Shown: piece after piece, positions 21,597 through 34,002 of the stretch
Layout of the letters: every line of letters starts with the position of its first letter
Numbering within the stretch: position 1 is the first letter of the stretch
Assembly: GCF_000003815.2 (NCBI RefSeq)
Contig: NW_023365762.1
Location: 206,490 to 270,489 of the forward strand
Length of the DNA stretch: 64,000 nt
Direction of reading: 5' to 3'
Origin: Branchiostoma floridae
Lineage: Eukaryota; Chordata; Leptocardii; Amphioxiformes; Branchiostomatidae
Program-made: the position numbers and the translations under genes
The notes under the pieces: generated by a model
Told to the model about the DNA's origin: nothing
Database searches by the model: none
What the model saw: the letters and a program-made list of their open reading frames with translations, nothing else

Positions 21597-21678
21597 AGAG
21601 TGCAAAATAGAAAGCCAGATAAAAACGACTAAAAAAACGTCAAGAAACAGCTTGAGCCTAACCTCTGCTTGGAGAGTA
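21597..21678 (+). mobile_element. Right half of a CTCTCCAAGCAGAGGTTAGG MITE (family C)
   Basis: Ends CCTAACCTCTGCTTGGAGAG then TA, after an interior (GCAAAATAGAAAGCC) shared with the complete copy at 27927-28058. Confidence 0.65.
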
Positions 21679-21854
21679 GTTAATTTGGGGACTTGAATGA
21701 AATACTTATTTTTCAAATATTGGCAGTTTGATTCACTAAGTATTGTGGAAAGTTTATCTTTTTTAAAGGCTATCAAAGGTCTTAGAATGTTGTGACTTGT
21801 TATTGGGATTCCAACTTTCTACAACTGCAAAAAAGTTCCCCTCCTTTTGAAATG

Positions 21855-22072
21855 TTAGTTCACCTTTATCCGTTGGGTAACATATAACGTTATCCGTTCT
21901 TTTTAAAAACGTGGTATATAGGGTTGTCAAGTGGTTTTAACCTAATATTTTGAAAATGTTGCAATTCGAAACCACTTTCTGTCGACTTCATATGCCTAAA
22001 TACCCTGCAATCAAAAATAACGGATATATGTTATCCCCCAGATAAATGTGAACTGTTATATCAACGTTAGTT
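21855..22072. mobile_element. MITE family B copy (TTCACCTTTATCCG ends)
   Basis: The left end GTTAGTTCACCTTTATCCG and the right end ATAACGGATATATGTTA...TGTGAAC are inverted repeats of about 45 bp. Related copies or halves lie at 22430-22565, 30660-30865, 34335-34433 and 36555-36760. Confidence 0.7.
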
Positions 22073-22429
22073 TTGATTCATTCATCTGTTGGCTAACTCT
22101 GAGCTCAAACGGCCTCTCTGGCTTGATAGAGCGCCCCCACAGGTTGACTTCTGTACTGCACAAATTGACGTTCTGTGGTGACCTTAGCAGGATAGCATTG
22201 ATCTCCAAAGTCAACATTCCAATTGGAAAAATGATATGATCTCTATACATTCTTATAGATTTGAAAACCACCAAACGTTTGCGTTTACATGTACATCGTA
22301 TGCACAACTACCTTGGTTTGACAAAAAAAATGCGTTACAAAAACGTAGTGTGTACAAAACATTCCTGCGGCCAACAACAAACTTTATAGACAAATTCACG
22401 GATATCAAGTCGAATGACGGTTGTTTTAC

Positions 22430-22565
22430 GATTGTGATATTTTCAAAACATTGCAGTTTGAAACCAACGTCGAATAGACGATAGATCCCTAAATTAGAGG
22501 CATTCTGTTTTTAAAAATAACGGATATAGGTTACCCCACGGATAAGGGTAGACCAGCGTTAGACA
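22430..22565. mobile_element. MITE family B right half
   Basis: Carries CAGTTTGAAACC, the TCCCTAAAT segment and AAATAACGGATATAGGTTAC to CCAGCGTTAG as in the other copies; no left end was found. Confidence 0.6.
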
Positions 22566-22762
22566 AAATCCCCACAAAGAGACACATAAGATCTATTTGT
22601 CTTTAGATAGAATAACAAATGGAATACACAAATCCACTCATTTAGGAGGTAGTGATCCCCCAATATAACATCAGCGCAATTTTCGGCCTTGTGACGTACT
22701 AGAATCGATTTCCGTTAACTTTTCCACGGTTGGAGAAGCTGTGATATCGTGTGTGCCGTGTA

Positions 22763-23045
22763 CGGAATGTTAAAATATGCGGAGTGACGTCAGAAAAAGG
22801 GGTAAAATAAGGGCGTGTATTGGTGTGTGGCTGGTGTATGGTCTCCAAGCAGATGTTGGGAGGCATATCGTAGAATATTTTTTAGTTCAAGGATTTCTCT
22901 GACAGAATGTTAAATATGCGGAGTGACGTCAGAAAAAGGGATGAAACAAGGGCGTGTATTGGTGTGTGGCTGGTGTATGGTCTCCAAGAAGATATTGGGA
23001 GGAAATATCGTATTTTTTAGCTGAAGGGTTTCCCTAGATCTGATG
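22763..23045. repeat. Tandem duplication of about 139 bp containing a TGACGTCA site
   Basis: GCGGAGTGACGTCAGAAAAA recurs at an offset of 139 bp, together with GGGCGTGTATTGGTGTGTGG and GGTCTCCAAG. Both copies keep the palindromic TGACGTCA (CRE-like) site. Confidence 0.85.
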
Positions 23046-23073
23046 CTAGTAGCAAGGTTTCTTTCATGAGTGT

Positions 23074-23143
23074 GTTGAAATGGGTATCCTAACATCTGCT
23101 TGGAGATAGGTCTCCAGGCAGATGTTAGCATACCCATTTCAAC
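23074..23143. repeat. Hairpin with 33-bp arms and a 4-base loop
   Basis: Arms 23074-23106 and 23111-23143 pair at 31 of 33 positions around the loop TAGG. The arm reads GTTGAAATGGGTAT then CTAACATCTGC. The ATCTGCTTGGAGA end word is shared with other elements in the region. Confidence 0.88.
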
Positions 23144-23474
23144 TCACAGTAGACAGTACACAGGTGAACTCGGAACGTTTCTCGAGCTGTATGTCCCGCT
23201 ATTAAATCGCTTGAGTAATGTTACGATTTTGCCTCAGAAAATGCCCCATCCTCTCATCTGCTTGGAGACAAATTTCCAAGCAGATGTAGAAATACGATAT
23301 AGTTTCTCAATATCCCGGTCCCGTTGAGCTTGAGAAATGATGCGTTTGTATATCTGCTTGGAGATTAACCCTTACGTCACTTAGGTGGCTGACCTTCCAG
23401 AAATAAACAGAGAAATAGCTCAATTTAAATTTGGTCGATGCAAGGTCTTTAAATACTTAGTAATGCTGGACAGC

Positions 23475-23627
23475 TAGCCTCCATAGCAGGCTTTCTGNNN
23501 NNNNNNNNNNNNNNNNNNNNNNNNNNNNNNNNNNNNNNNNNNNNNNNNNNNNNNNNNNNNNNNNNNNNNNNNNNNNNNNNNNNNNNNNNNNNNNNNNAAG
23601 GCCCCAGAAAGCCTGCTATGGAGGCTA
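23475..23627. mobile_element. DNA transposon with 9-bp target duplication; interior lost in the assembly gap
   Basis: Left terminus TAGCCTCCATAGCAGGCTTT and right terminus AAAGCCTGCTATGGAGGCTA are perfect inverted repeats, flanked on both sides by CTGGACAGC (23466-23474 and 23628-23636). A 9-bp duplication fits Mutator-like elements. The 100 Ns (23498-23597) are a placeholder, so the true length is unknown. Another terminus of this family is at 34077. Confidence 0.85.
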
Positions 23628-24722
23628 CTGGACAGCAATGTTACTTACAGACGAATTATTTGTGTACAAGACATTCCTCTATCTTTAGACGTTGTCTGGG
23701 TTTTGTTTCGATACACAATAGTTACATGTCTATTTTTGATGTCAAAACATTCAAAGCTGATTTCGTTTCCACGCAACTTATATGTAGTATTCCGCCTTTT
23801 AGCCATTTCACTCGATTTTATTTATTGAAGTTCCTCAATAACATAAATCCAAATATAAAACAATAATAACGTTGAGTAAGAACATTGTACACATGTACAT
23901 ACAAGTCGACCTTCTCTCAAATGATTGTATTACACAAGTTTCTAAACAACTGGGTAGTGTGTGCGTCATTTGCAAACGACATTTGGCACTTTTCCCATCG
24001 CCGTTACCAAGCGCGGGAGATTTCAGCCAATCAGAGAACAGCAAGCTAGCCCGGATGTATGGATTATTTTCATTCATCAAACAATTATATCTTAGGGCGA
24101 AAGGAAGTCATTCCAGGAGCGTCCATAGGGACCAGATGTAATGAGACTATACACGGAAATTAATCTTATAGTGGGTGCTTTTCATCTAGTAGCAGATGGC
24201 CTCGCTCCAACCCCAACAGGGGCTCGGCCATAAGTATCAACATTGAGATATTTCTCCTTGATGAAATTATTACGTCTGACAAGATTTTAGAAAAGCTCTG
24301 AATAAGATTGATGATAGTGAGGTTGATATTTCTCAACAAAAATTATGTGTAGCTATTCAGACCAAAATTTTACATGTACAGAAATGTTTAGAATAATTGG
24401 AGCAATCTTGGGGATCAGCCATAATTATAAACATTGATATAAAGTGCGAATCGATCAAAAGTTGGCAACGGTGCGATTATTCTTCTCTTCTAAGATATAA
24501 TGTATAAAATTTTTCTTTGATTTTGTAAAATGTTATATGAACTTATGTCGAATATGTGAATGAAGTTTGGGCTAGATCGCAATATTGCGATCGAATGCTC
24601 AAAATCAATAACTGCAAATCCGTGTTATGAAATTGCATAGTTATGTTCAATCCATTCAGAATAATTCTCTTGTCTTGTAGGGGGTTGTAACCTTTAGATT
24701 AAACGGGACCGTCCGTTAATTA

Positions 24723-24878
24723 TTCTCCGGGTAGATGTTAGGCTTCTGTTGGCATTTGACGACTTTTATTTTACTACATTAGCCAAGTTTGCCTATAAAG
24801 ATAAAGCTCCCCCCTAAAAAAAACGTAATAAAAGACTTTTAAAAAAAACTAGTCGAAGCCTAACCTATACTTTGAGAA
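24723..24878. mobile_element. MITE with GATGTTAGGCTTC / GAAGCCTAACCT ends
   Basis: The ends TTCTCCGGGTAGATGTTAGG and CCTAACCTATACTTTGAGAA are imperfect inverted repeats with an AT-rich interior. They are related in the end words to family C. Confidence 0.6.
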
Positions 24879-25165
24879 CAAGCACACGTACAGACATATC
24901 AAAAACTATACCTCCATTTTTGACGGAGGTAATAAGCGAGGAATGTCCTAATGCGAGTTCGCGGGTGGATGTATATGGTACGTTCTAATTCCGGCCGTAC
25001 AGGCTGCGCAATGTTTATCCTGGCCCGCCGGATCACATACCGCGGCCCGCGCCACTTTGATCAACTCACAGTCAATTATGCAGATGACCTTCCTCCAATA
25101 TAACCCCGATCTCGTGCCTCGCACCAGAATGGTTGTTCAGAGACCGCCTATGTGGAAGTTAGTTA

Positions 25166-25347
25166 TAATCTCCAAGCAGATCCTACGGTAGCATAAGATA
25201 CTGTAGTATCAAAAGCTGCCAGAGGAGTGTATCGGCCGAAGTGTGTGTTTGGCCACCTACATGGCAAATGGACACCTCTTGGCTGGGCTACACTCCTTGA
25301 CCAGTTTAGCACTGTCTTATGCCATCGTAGGATCTGCTCGGAGATTA
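25166..25347. mobile_element. 182-bp MITE with TAATCTCCAAGCAGATCC ends
   Basis: The left end TAATCTCCAAGCAGATCCTA is matched in reverse complement by TAGGATCTGCTCGGAGATTA. Inverted similarity extends to GGTAGCATAAGA and TCTTATGCC. Confidence 0.75.
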
Positions 25348-25384
25348 GTTGACTACCCTGGCTTTTATAGGGAGAATACTTTGC

Positions 25385-25530
25385 CAGGGAAGTTTTGCTA
25401 CCAGAGGAGTTGGTCGGTCGCGTAGGGAAAACATGAACCTTAGCGTAGACTGACTCCCCTGGCCAATTTCCCGCTTTCTTGGCCGAATTCTACGAACCCC
25501 GTACCCCCGCAGGAAGGCCTGGTGGAGACT
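25385..25530 (+). mobile_element. Dispersed repeat family D copy
   Basis: Contains ACCAGAGGAGTTGGTCGG, GGCCAATTTCCCG, CCGAATTCTACGA and GGAAGGCCTGGTGGAG. Reverse-orientation copies lie at 46610-46810 and 58820-58960, with a fragment at 43220. Confidence 0.65.
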
Positions 25531-25944
25531 AAAAATCGGTAACGTCTGTACGTAGTTAGAGAACAATATTCTCTGCTCTCAAGTAGGGACACTTTCTGGT
25601 ACCAATTTTACAAAGGAGTTTCTAACAAGAAGCAATTAAAGCAATGGGGTTGAATTTAAAGCAAGCAGTAGCAATTACACATAGTCTATGAACATCCTTG
25701 ATTGCACGTACTATTAGGAAAATATTCTTGGAAATTACTATTGCATTTGCTCTTTGCTATGTTTTCGCACCTATGGAAATAAAAAGAGGATGAAAAGGAA
25801 CCCACAGGGACAATTTGTGGTTTTAAGTATATATAATGATTGAATTTCCTAAATCGGTTTACACTGGGTTTACACAACATACAATTGACACCCGTCTGTA
25901 CTATTATGAAAGTGGCCAGTTGGATACTAGTACTGCTTTATAAC

Positions 25945-26174
25945 ACATTATCCAGGGTCTTCGGGCGTATCGATAGAAGATCGGCCATATTTAAGATCGA
26001 CAAATGGTTGCGCGTATTTTACACATGAAAACCGTCAAACCGTCACTGTCACATATAAGCCATACTTTGTACCTTGTACAATTGTTGCGCAATAAAGTTA
26101 TTATCATAAGCGAGGTTCGGGCGATTGTCGCAGAATCGTCGTCCGATCGATTTTCGCCAATTGTGACAGGGATA
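25945..26174 (-). mobile_element. MITE family E copy (ATGTGACAGGGGTA ends), reverse of 40674
   Basis: Shares GCGCGTATTTTACACATGAA-like, CACATATAAGCCATACTTTG, ACAATTGTTG and GCGATTGTCGCAGA segments with the complete copy at 40674-40905, inverted relative to it. Confidence 0.7.
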
Positions 26175-26175
26175 T

Positions 26176-26640
26176 ATAGCATACTGGGCGTGAGGCAAAG
26201 GACAACATATGATGATTGTTCATTCCTGGCACTCAATGTGAAGGGTCTGCTATAGCTACATGTAAAACATTGCTGTATTCGTTCGAATCATTTCCAGGGA
26301 AGTATTTGACCTCGAGTTACCTGATAATTCTATTCCATCATATGCATGTCATGCATTATATTTGACACCGAGGTGACAATCAAAAATGTATTTTTAGAAG
26401 CAATATACCAGAAGCATAACTCCAGATAAAGATGCGTCCTTTCCAATGTCTGATTTGTCGAGAAAAAGTAGTGGGTAGCTTTATATAATAGCAGAACGCT
26501 TTTGGCTTGGGATAGCATACTGGGCGTGATGCAAAGGACAACATATGATTGATAATTCACGGAACACAATGTGAAAGGTCTCCTACATGTAAAACATTGC
26601 TGAATCCGTTCGAATCATTTAGGTAGCGAAAAGGCTGTCA
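26176..26640. repeat. Direct duplication (26176-26310 and 26513-26640)
   Basis: GCATACTGGGCGTGA, GCAAAGGACAACATATGAT, ACATGTAAAACATTGCTG and CGTTCGAATCATTT occur in both blocks in the same order. A third partial block with TTATATTTGACACCGAG lies at 26895. Confidence 0.75.
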
Positions 26641-26662
26641 GTAAAGGATAATTCAAAGGAGG

Positions 26663-26859
26663 TACTGTAAATGCAGAAATATTCGCGGTTTTCGCGCCGG
26701 TGAACACTTCACCGCGAACTTAAGACCACCGCGACATTTTTCTATATGGTATTAGACTGCAGTCTATGGCGTTACCACGAACTTAAAACCACCACGAAAA
26801 GTCGTTTTTTCCCGCTACCGCGAAATTAAATCCCCGCGAACTTAAATGCACTTACAGTA
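26663..26859. mobile_element. MITE family F copy (TACTGTAAATGCAG ends)
   Basis: Starts TACTGTAAATGCAGAAAT, ends CTTACAGTA, and is rich in CGCGAACTTAA words. A second copy is at 43351-43491. This TACTGTAAATGCAGAAAT type is common in marine invertebrate genomes (recollection). Confidence 0.8.
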
Positions 26860-27059
26860 TGTGAACTCGATTTCCCAGAATTCGATTTCATTGATAAGTG
26901 CATGTCATACCTTATATTTGACACCGAGTAATAGCGTGTGTTGGCCCGCCTTAGGTCGCACACTGTACTCGAGCTCCTCGGCCATCTAACTCATCTGGCG
27001 TCTTGTCTGTCTTATTTGGCCAATTTCTACTATTTTTCAAGCGACCTGGTAGTGGCTAA

Positions 27060-27140
27060 CCATGAATTAAAAGCCCAAACAAAAAAGGCTAAAACACGTC
27101 AAAAAGGCTGGAGCCAAACCTCTGCTTGGAGAATGATCAT
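27060..27140 (+). mobile_element. Right-end fragment of MITE family C
   Basis: AAAAAGGCTAAAACACGTC and CCAAACCTCTGCTTGGAGAA resemble the right half of the complete element at 27927-28058. Confidence 0.5.
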
Positions 27141-27926
27141 TCAGTGGCGAACAATGCGATAGGGTTTGCTCGCTGTACTGTTAACATTGCGGAACTGATT
27201 CGAATTATTTCAGGTAGTTACTAGCGCCTTGAATATCTCCATTCGTTTGAATAGGATGCCTATTGACTAATGGTATAAATCCATTGAGGTCATCAACCTC
27301 AAGTTCCCTCATGATCAATTCCTACCATGACCTCAAGTAACCTGATGATGGGACGAACGAACGACCCTGGGAAGGAGCCACGCGCATGCTTGCTCAGGAC
27401 TGGGGACGAGTCATGGACGATTTGATTGAATTCCAGCAATATTACAAGGTTGAACGTGAGCAGGGTTCTGGAATTTTTTATTCATTATTTCTGTTGGATA
27501 TATCGTCAAGGTTGTCATCAGAATTCCGTCCGTTTGATATTGGAAGTTCTATGAATGTTGGAATCTGTTATTCCTGCACGAATAAAATTATATTGCAAGG
27601 TCTTACAAGGTTGAACATGACCTGGGTATTGGAATTTGTTTGTTATTCAGTGTTTCTGTTGTTTAACGTTATTATCAGAATTTCGTCCGTTGCATACGAT
27701 ATCTTTTCCGACACAATATTTGGAAACTATAAACGGGGTATCATATTCATTTACGCAGATATGGCCTTCAGTATACGATGTTGGAATCTGCTATTCCCGT
27801 CTGAGACGACCTTGTACGTAACTGTACGCGGTTCGCGGTTTACTTCAACCAGTTTAGCCCGATTCATGGGACATCCCACTATTGAAGTAAGGCCGTGCTT
27901 GGAAAAAGAAAACAGGTGCACAACCC

Positions 27927-28058
27927 TACTCTCCAAGCAGAGGTTAGGACGTTAGGCCGCGAGACATAAGAAAACCGCACAAAATAGAAAGCCCGATAAA
28001 AATGCCTAGAAATCACAAAAAAAAGCGGCAGCCTAACCTCTGCGCTGCTTGGAGAGTA
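27927..28058. mobile_element. Complete MITE family C copy, 132 bp
   Basis: TACTCTCCAAGCAGAGGTTA at the left and TAACCTCTGC...GCTTGGAGAGTA at the right are inverted repeats with TA borders. The right repeat has a 4-base GCTG duplication. Confidence 0.82.
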
Positions 28059-30659
28059 CACAAGCCCAGTTTGTTGGCATTAGAAGATAGTTTTTTTCTT
28101 ACTCGTCTTACATTTCTTTTGAAATTGTCAAAAGCCCACCTATTCGCTACTTCATTTGAAATCTCTTTCTTGCCCCGGTTCCCATTTTAGTCTTTAATCT
28201 ACTCTCTCCTTTCTATTCGATTGAAATTCTTAAATTCGTATTGAAAGAGAACAAAAGTGATTCACAGTGTACAGAAAGTTGATGTTACATGTATTAAATA
28301 GGCTCGGGAGTCCAGCCTTGTTCGCTTTGTTCCGCTCCCGAAGGTCGCTACTCGCGGCAAAATTGGCAACCAAAATATTGCCAAAAACGTCCGAGTCATT
28401 TTGCAGGGTGCTGCGACATCGATCAGGTAATAACTCCCGGGAAATCCCGGTAAAATCTGCGTGTACAAATTGCCAAACTGAAATGCCAAAGCCTTGGTGG
28501 AAATACCAACGATACAACAGTAGAAGAATTACGAGCTGTAAGGTCATGGCGCCTGCTTGCTCTGACTAAATGTAGCACCACATTCGTCAAATATCCGCTA
28601 ACGCCGTGCACTTCTGTCATGAAAGTGTGATATGGTGTTCTCTTCAGATGTTTATCATTCGAACAAACGTGCTTTTTGTCAGTTAACGTTCTTTGACTAG
28701 TAAAAAAATTAGTATGGTCCTTTCGGACAAGAGCTTTTTCCATGTTTCTGTTAGTTGCCTAATGCGTTTGAGAAAGTTATTTCTTGTTAAAGTCCTTCCC
28801 GTACCGAATGGTGTTTCGGGCGTCGCCAATCTTCGTTTCTGTAGTCCATGGGCCACACAGCTTTATGAAATCACTACAGCAGGGGGCTAGTCCACTGGTT
28901 TGTGTACGTGTGTACGTGTTCAACTTCCAAACTCTTTCCCAAATGTGGACATATATATAATTACCAACTTGGTCATTGCACCTGTTCGGGAAAAAGCATC
29001 TATATCTTCATCTTACACACGACGTCGAGAAAGCTGTCGCTTACAACTACTAGTATATAGAAGAACTGTAAAAAAATACAGCTTACAATGCAAAATGAAA
29101 TACGTCAAATAGGACGATAAACTCATTTAAGAAAAACTTGAAACCCAATTCTTTCCCTTTCTCAAAACGTCACAAACGAGGAAGCAAGTTACATATGAGA
29201 ATTATTTCTTTAACTTCTGTTCGTGCTAAGAAAGTAAAACAAAAATGTATCCATTAGCTTTCATGTAGACCTTCTGACCTATGCCCCTGACCTGTTGTGT
29301 CGGAATAAAAATAAACTTCAGCTAGCAGACAAAACGTGCTTTCCGGACGGTCATCTGGGTCTGCACTTGTCAGTCTATCAATACCAGATCATGTCAGTGT
29401 AAATCCAAAAGGTGAAAGGTTGAGGGGGGGCTAGCCTACGTAGTATCCGTAGCCTCGCCAATATTTGGTTGAAAAGCAAGTGCCTTCTACGTTTGGAAAT
29501 AATTGTTGCCAAGATTCAATTTTTTTACGCAACCCGTTTATAGATGATGTTGACGAACAACATAAGTTTGTCTCAAATTTAACTCGAAAGTTCATCTGTG
29601 TTGGTCAAACTGAACCATTTATCTCGATAACTTCTAACGAAAAATGGACCTATGGAGATTTTCGACTAACCAACTCCAGACTTTGCCAAGGGATGAGCAA
29701 TACACTGCTTCTGTGACGTCATGTTATGCATACTGAGAACACGTGACTCGGTGAGTAGTGGGCCATATGCTGCAGAAAGCCTATGTCGTCCTCCGTCTGT
29801 ATGACTAACACTAAGATATACCAAATTGTATTTTCAATAGTTCGGAACCTTTGACCATTCTGGTTAGTCTAGTATTTTTCTCTCATTTTTTGTTGTTGAT
29901 CCGTATTGGGGGTGATATGTTAGATATCATGACAGAATAGATCATTTTAGCTATCATAATTCTAGAATATTGGACGACCAAACTAAAGTTTTACCTAGGT
30001 CACTCTACGTGCAACCATCCATGACTAAAAAGAAAGTATGTCAACGCCCTGACACAAGTTGCTCCGGGCAATATTCCTTGACCATTTAAATTTCTTACCG
30101 GTAATTGTCCATAAAGACATAGTCCTTGTAACACGCACGCATTTCGTCTTACGGGTCAATTGCTAAATACGTGAGCTTCAACAAGTACTATCATCAGTCA
30201 TTTTCAAGCCAACTACCAATACATCTTTCTGTATAATTTTACGATTAATAAAAGCTACCTAAGGTGGTAATTAAGTGTCGTATAGGAACTCTTCTGAGTT
30301 TCAATGACGTATGAATAATAGGGTTAATAGTGGGTACTTATTCATCCACGCCAAGCACTACAATAGATAGTAATCTATCTCTACTGACAGATGGTAAGTA
30401 TCTGAATAGGTCACGCGGAATGCCTTGAGGCGCCGGTCATTTTGATACAGCGTCTTGAAGGGTTCATTCACCTGACAGTCCATTTCTTAGATGCCCATCC
30501 TACTAGACATGTGTTAAGTGGGGTTATCTCCAAGCAGATGTAGCAAAGTTTGTTTTGATCGTATTTGGCTGTGTTTTGTACTTTTAGGGTGAAGGGTATC
30601 TGTGTAAAACAACACAATAAAAGCGCCAACCTGTACCCCAAAAAGCCAGACTGTTAACA

Positions 30660-30865
30660 CTAGTTTACCTTTTTTCTGTGGGGTAACCTATTTCCATTGT
30701 GCTGAGAAATGGGGAATTTAGGACATCAGTCGGTGTCAAACTGCAATATTTTTCAAAAATATTACATTTGAAACCGCCGTCCGTCGACTTGATATCCCTA
30801 AATAATTAGTTATTAAATATGACGGATATAGGTTACCCCTCGGGTAAAGGTGAAGTAGCGTTACA
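30660..30865. mobile_element. MITE family B copy
   Basis: Left CACTAGTTTACC...TGGGGTAACCTAT and right GACGGATATAGGTTACCCC...GTAGCGTTAC; interior ACATTTGAAACCGCC as in related copies. Confidence 0.65.
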
Positions 30866-31444
30866 TCTGCCGAGTGGATATATGAAATACAAATGTATAT
30901 ACGGAGCGTCCTTCATTCGGTGTTTGCATTTGGCTAAACCAAACCTTTCTGGTGGCTGAAAAAATATCATAAATCCACAAGATACGCAGAGAATTTTTTC
31001 AGAGACCTCGAACTGACACTAGCTCTCTTGAGTTTGTAGCCGCCAATTTGGCCGATTCGTAATACGCCATTTTGGGTCATTTGGTAATTTGAAGCGTCAC
31101 GTTCCATTAAGCAAGGTCATACATTTAACTACGACCATGGAAAGGTAACGAAAACAAAATCCAAGGAAAACCTAACTATCTAGTTCCCCTTGCCTTCGCC
31201 TAGCTTGGCTTCCATTCGATTTTTACCAGGGTTTCCAATGTTTTTAGGGTAGCGAATGTTGCATAAATTATATTGTGCAAAAACACTTTCCCCTATTCAA
31301 TTTCCCTTTCAGCAAAGAAACTATATTCAAACACTGGCATTTTCCCCCCATAATATCTCCATGTCTTGTTTTTCTTTTGTTATGAAAACTCAAAATTGTT
31401 TTGTTGTGGTACCACAAACCAGCGATTTTACCTGATAACGCCCT

Positions 31445-31655
31445 ACGTGAGTCACATGACTAGTTTTGGCGCGTACGTCCTCCTAGGGCGGGGTCAGAGC
31501 GAGGCTACTATAATCGCACAGAACGCAGGTTGACTGCCGGGCGAATACCACGCGTACGTGGCATCCCGAAATTTTAAGGGCTAACCTTAAATCCTTCCGA
31601 CCTCCTATCAACTTAAGAACATCCATCTCAGCTTCCAAGAGTCAGCTACGCACAG
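31445..31655 (+). promoter_or_regulatory. Candidate promoter and non-coding first exon
   Basis: In order: GTCACATGAC (E-box/M-box type), a GC box AGGGCGGGGTC at 31485, an AT-rich CTATAAT near 31508, then about 130 bp of balanced composition with no ATG, ending CTACGCACAG|GTGAGTGTTT (donor at 31656). That is the layout of a 5' untranslated exon. The next plus-strand gene is the SLC6 transporter 23 kb downstream. A link to it is only inference. Confidence 0.35.
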
Positions 31656-34002
31656 GTGAGTGTTTAGATCTTCAGTTTTAAACGGTTTTGAGTAAATTGT
31701 GCGTTTGGTATTGAAGAGAAAGGAATGCGCGGTGAATTACTTACTACGGGGCCACATGGTAGCCATGCCGGCTCGGCGCGTTTGTTTTGGGTGAATGAGT
31801 GCGAGGTTCTCTAGATTTTTTACCGACTTTGGAGCTTGATATTCATTCAAATGTATGCCATATACACTATATATGCTTATCCCACTATGATACGGTAGAA
31901 TTCGTTGTTTTCCGAGATATATTTGCTGCGTTTTGGAAGGCATTTGGTTAATGGCGATTTTTTTTACCCATCTAAAAAAGGCCGGCTGGCCAGCAAAGCA
32001 CTTAGTCAAATGGGGTAACAGAAACCACGTTGTCTAACATACCTAGACAGTTTGCAAACACACATGGCGAGAAAGATTTTTACGGAACGAAAAATCATCA
32101 CAGAAGCTGTGAAAATATTAGTTCTCGTTTGTGTCTTTGTTTCCAATAATTTGCATTTGATAACAAACAGTGTACACAGTAACACAGCCTCAAATATTTG
32201 TGTCCGTCTGTGCTTTGTATTTGTTTTGAACACTAGTATCGTAAGAATTGGTTTCAGTTTGTAATAGTAAATGAGTATGGGATCGCTTTTCTATGAAACA
32301 CATTTATATTTTATGAAGTCGATACAAATGCGTCTTGGTTACGACCTTCGTTAACTCAAAACAGCTACCCACGTGTGCGACCCAACCCAAAACGCGGTCG
32401 TTAAATTTTTGAGGCCATAACTCGCTTTCTTCGTCGTTTTAAATCCTGTTTGGGTTTTCCCACGATTTGGGAGGCTTTGTTCTTCCTGACTTTGTTTGGT
32501 TTTTGGTCGTCACATGGGCTTGACGGTAAATTTAGACTGTAGACCAAACGATTTAGGCCTATCGAGTATCAAACAAAGCATGTGTGCTGCCGGTTGGAAC
32601 CGGTTTACGCTCCTGGTGACGGAAATGCCTCAGGATCCAGTGAATTTTTCTCTCATCTTTCGGGGGAAAAGTCGCAATTAAAAATACATCACCTTTTTTT
32701 CACATTCTAGGAAATAATTCAGAAGTAGAAGAAGAGAAACTAAAGCGGAATTGTGGCAAGCGCGTTGTTAGAACGACCGGCGTTTTGTGACAAAGAACAT
32801 TCCGACCTAGTGCGCTGTGCTCTGCTGTCCTCCAAAAATTCCTCTTGGAATTTCTGATCAGATATACGCGTATCTCTTCCACGAAATTCCACGTATATTT
32901 AGAGACTAAATGGAGGACGTCTACGGTGACAAATTCTGTGTGAGATCTGGCTATATTACGGCGGAATTTGGGCGTAAATGTTTAATAGTCGATCTCTCTC
33001 AGTGTGTGTGTGTGTACGTCATTTCCAAACGAGAGGATTTATTACCATTCTATAGGGGTGTTTCAGTAACCGTCTGCATTGGGAGCGAACATGACGAAAC
33101 TTTAACACCCTATTAGGTCAATGGAGAGCAACTTAAAGGCACAGAAATGTCATTTTCAGTCTTTCAAACAAGAACTTGAAGAAGGAATGCCTGTTTCATA
33201 GAATTAAAACCCACAATCGCTTGACAACACACACACAGTGTTTGTAAACAAAGCCATGTGACCTATACCTTTTTGGCGCGAAGCTACAGCGCGTCACGGG
33301 TGCTCATTTCTCCGGAGGGCACATTGTTAGTTGATTACTCACTATCAACACACAATGCTGGAATTAATTAAGTTTTCACAGGTTTCTTTCACATGTATAT
33401 TGCCTTGAATTTTCTCAGGTCGATTAGAAAAGTTCGAGTCACAACGTGGTGTTTGATTCTTTTTATTCCGAGTTTGGATGCACATGTCGCCATTTCCTTA
33501 TGTTACTTTTGGTGCCTTTTTGTATAGATACGTTTAGATATTTAATCATATTATGTTAAATTTCTTTCCAATGTGTACCTCCTTGAATTTCTCTGTTCAA
33601 TTAGAAAATTCCCAGTCACAATCTAGAGTTTGGATGCACATTTCCTTGTCACCATTTTCTTATGTTTTGGTGTCTTTCATACGTTGTTATACGATCCTTT
33701 TACTAGATATTTACGTTACAAGAACAGACACAGACACAGGCGATATCTAGTTCGGTTTTTCCCTTCGACTTGAAACACAAACTCAACGATGGAACAACAT
33801 GATATAGATAATTGTTTTGTTGTCGAATTTTGGGTTAGTTTGACACACCCATATTTTGATATTCATTGACCTGTTAATGATTAGACGACCCTGAAGGATT
33901 TGTTTTGTATTCTATTGACCCATGAGTTAAAGGTGCCTCTTTGATACACGTCAACAACGCACCTGTTTGGCTTGTAGGCTAAATTGTTAGGCCGTGAGAA
34001 GG

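Larger units (their letters stand above)
21500..31440. other. Gene-poor repeat-rich region
   Basis: No supported gene. Open frames here are short and fall in MITEs or AT-rich DNA. Identified elements are listed separately; the remaining sequence shows nothing I can name. Confidence 0.6.

Noticed and set aside
24000-24060. CCAAT and E2F-like words as a promoter
   Set aside because: No donor or coding exon follows and the words are short enough to occur by chance.
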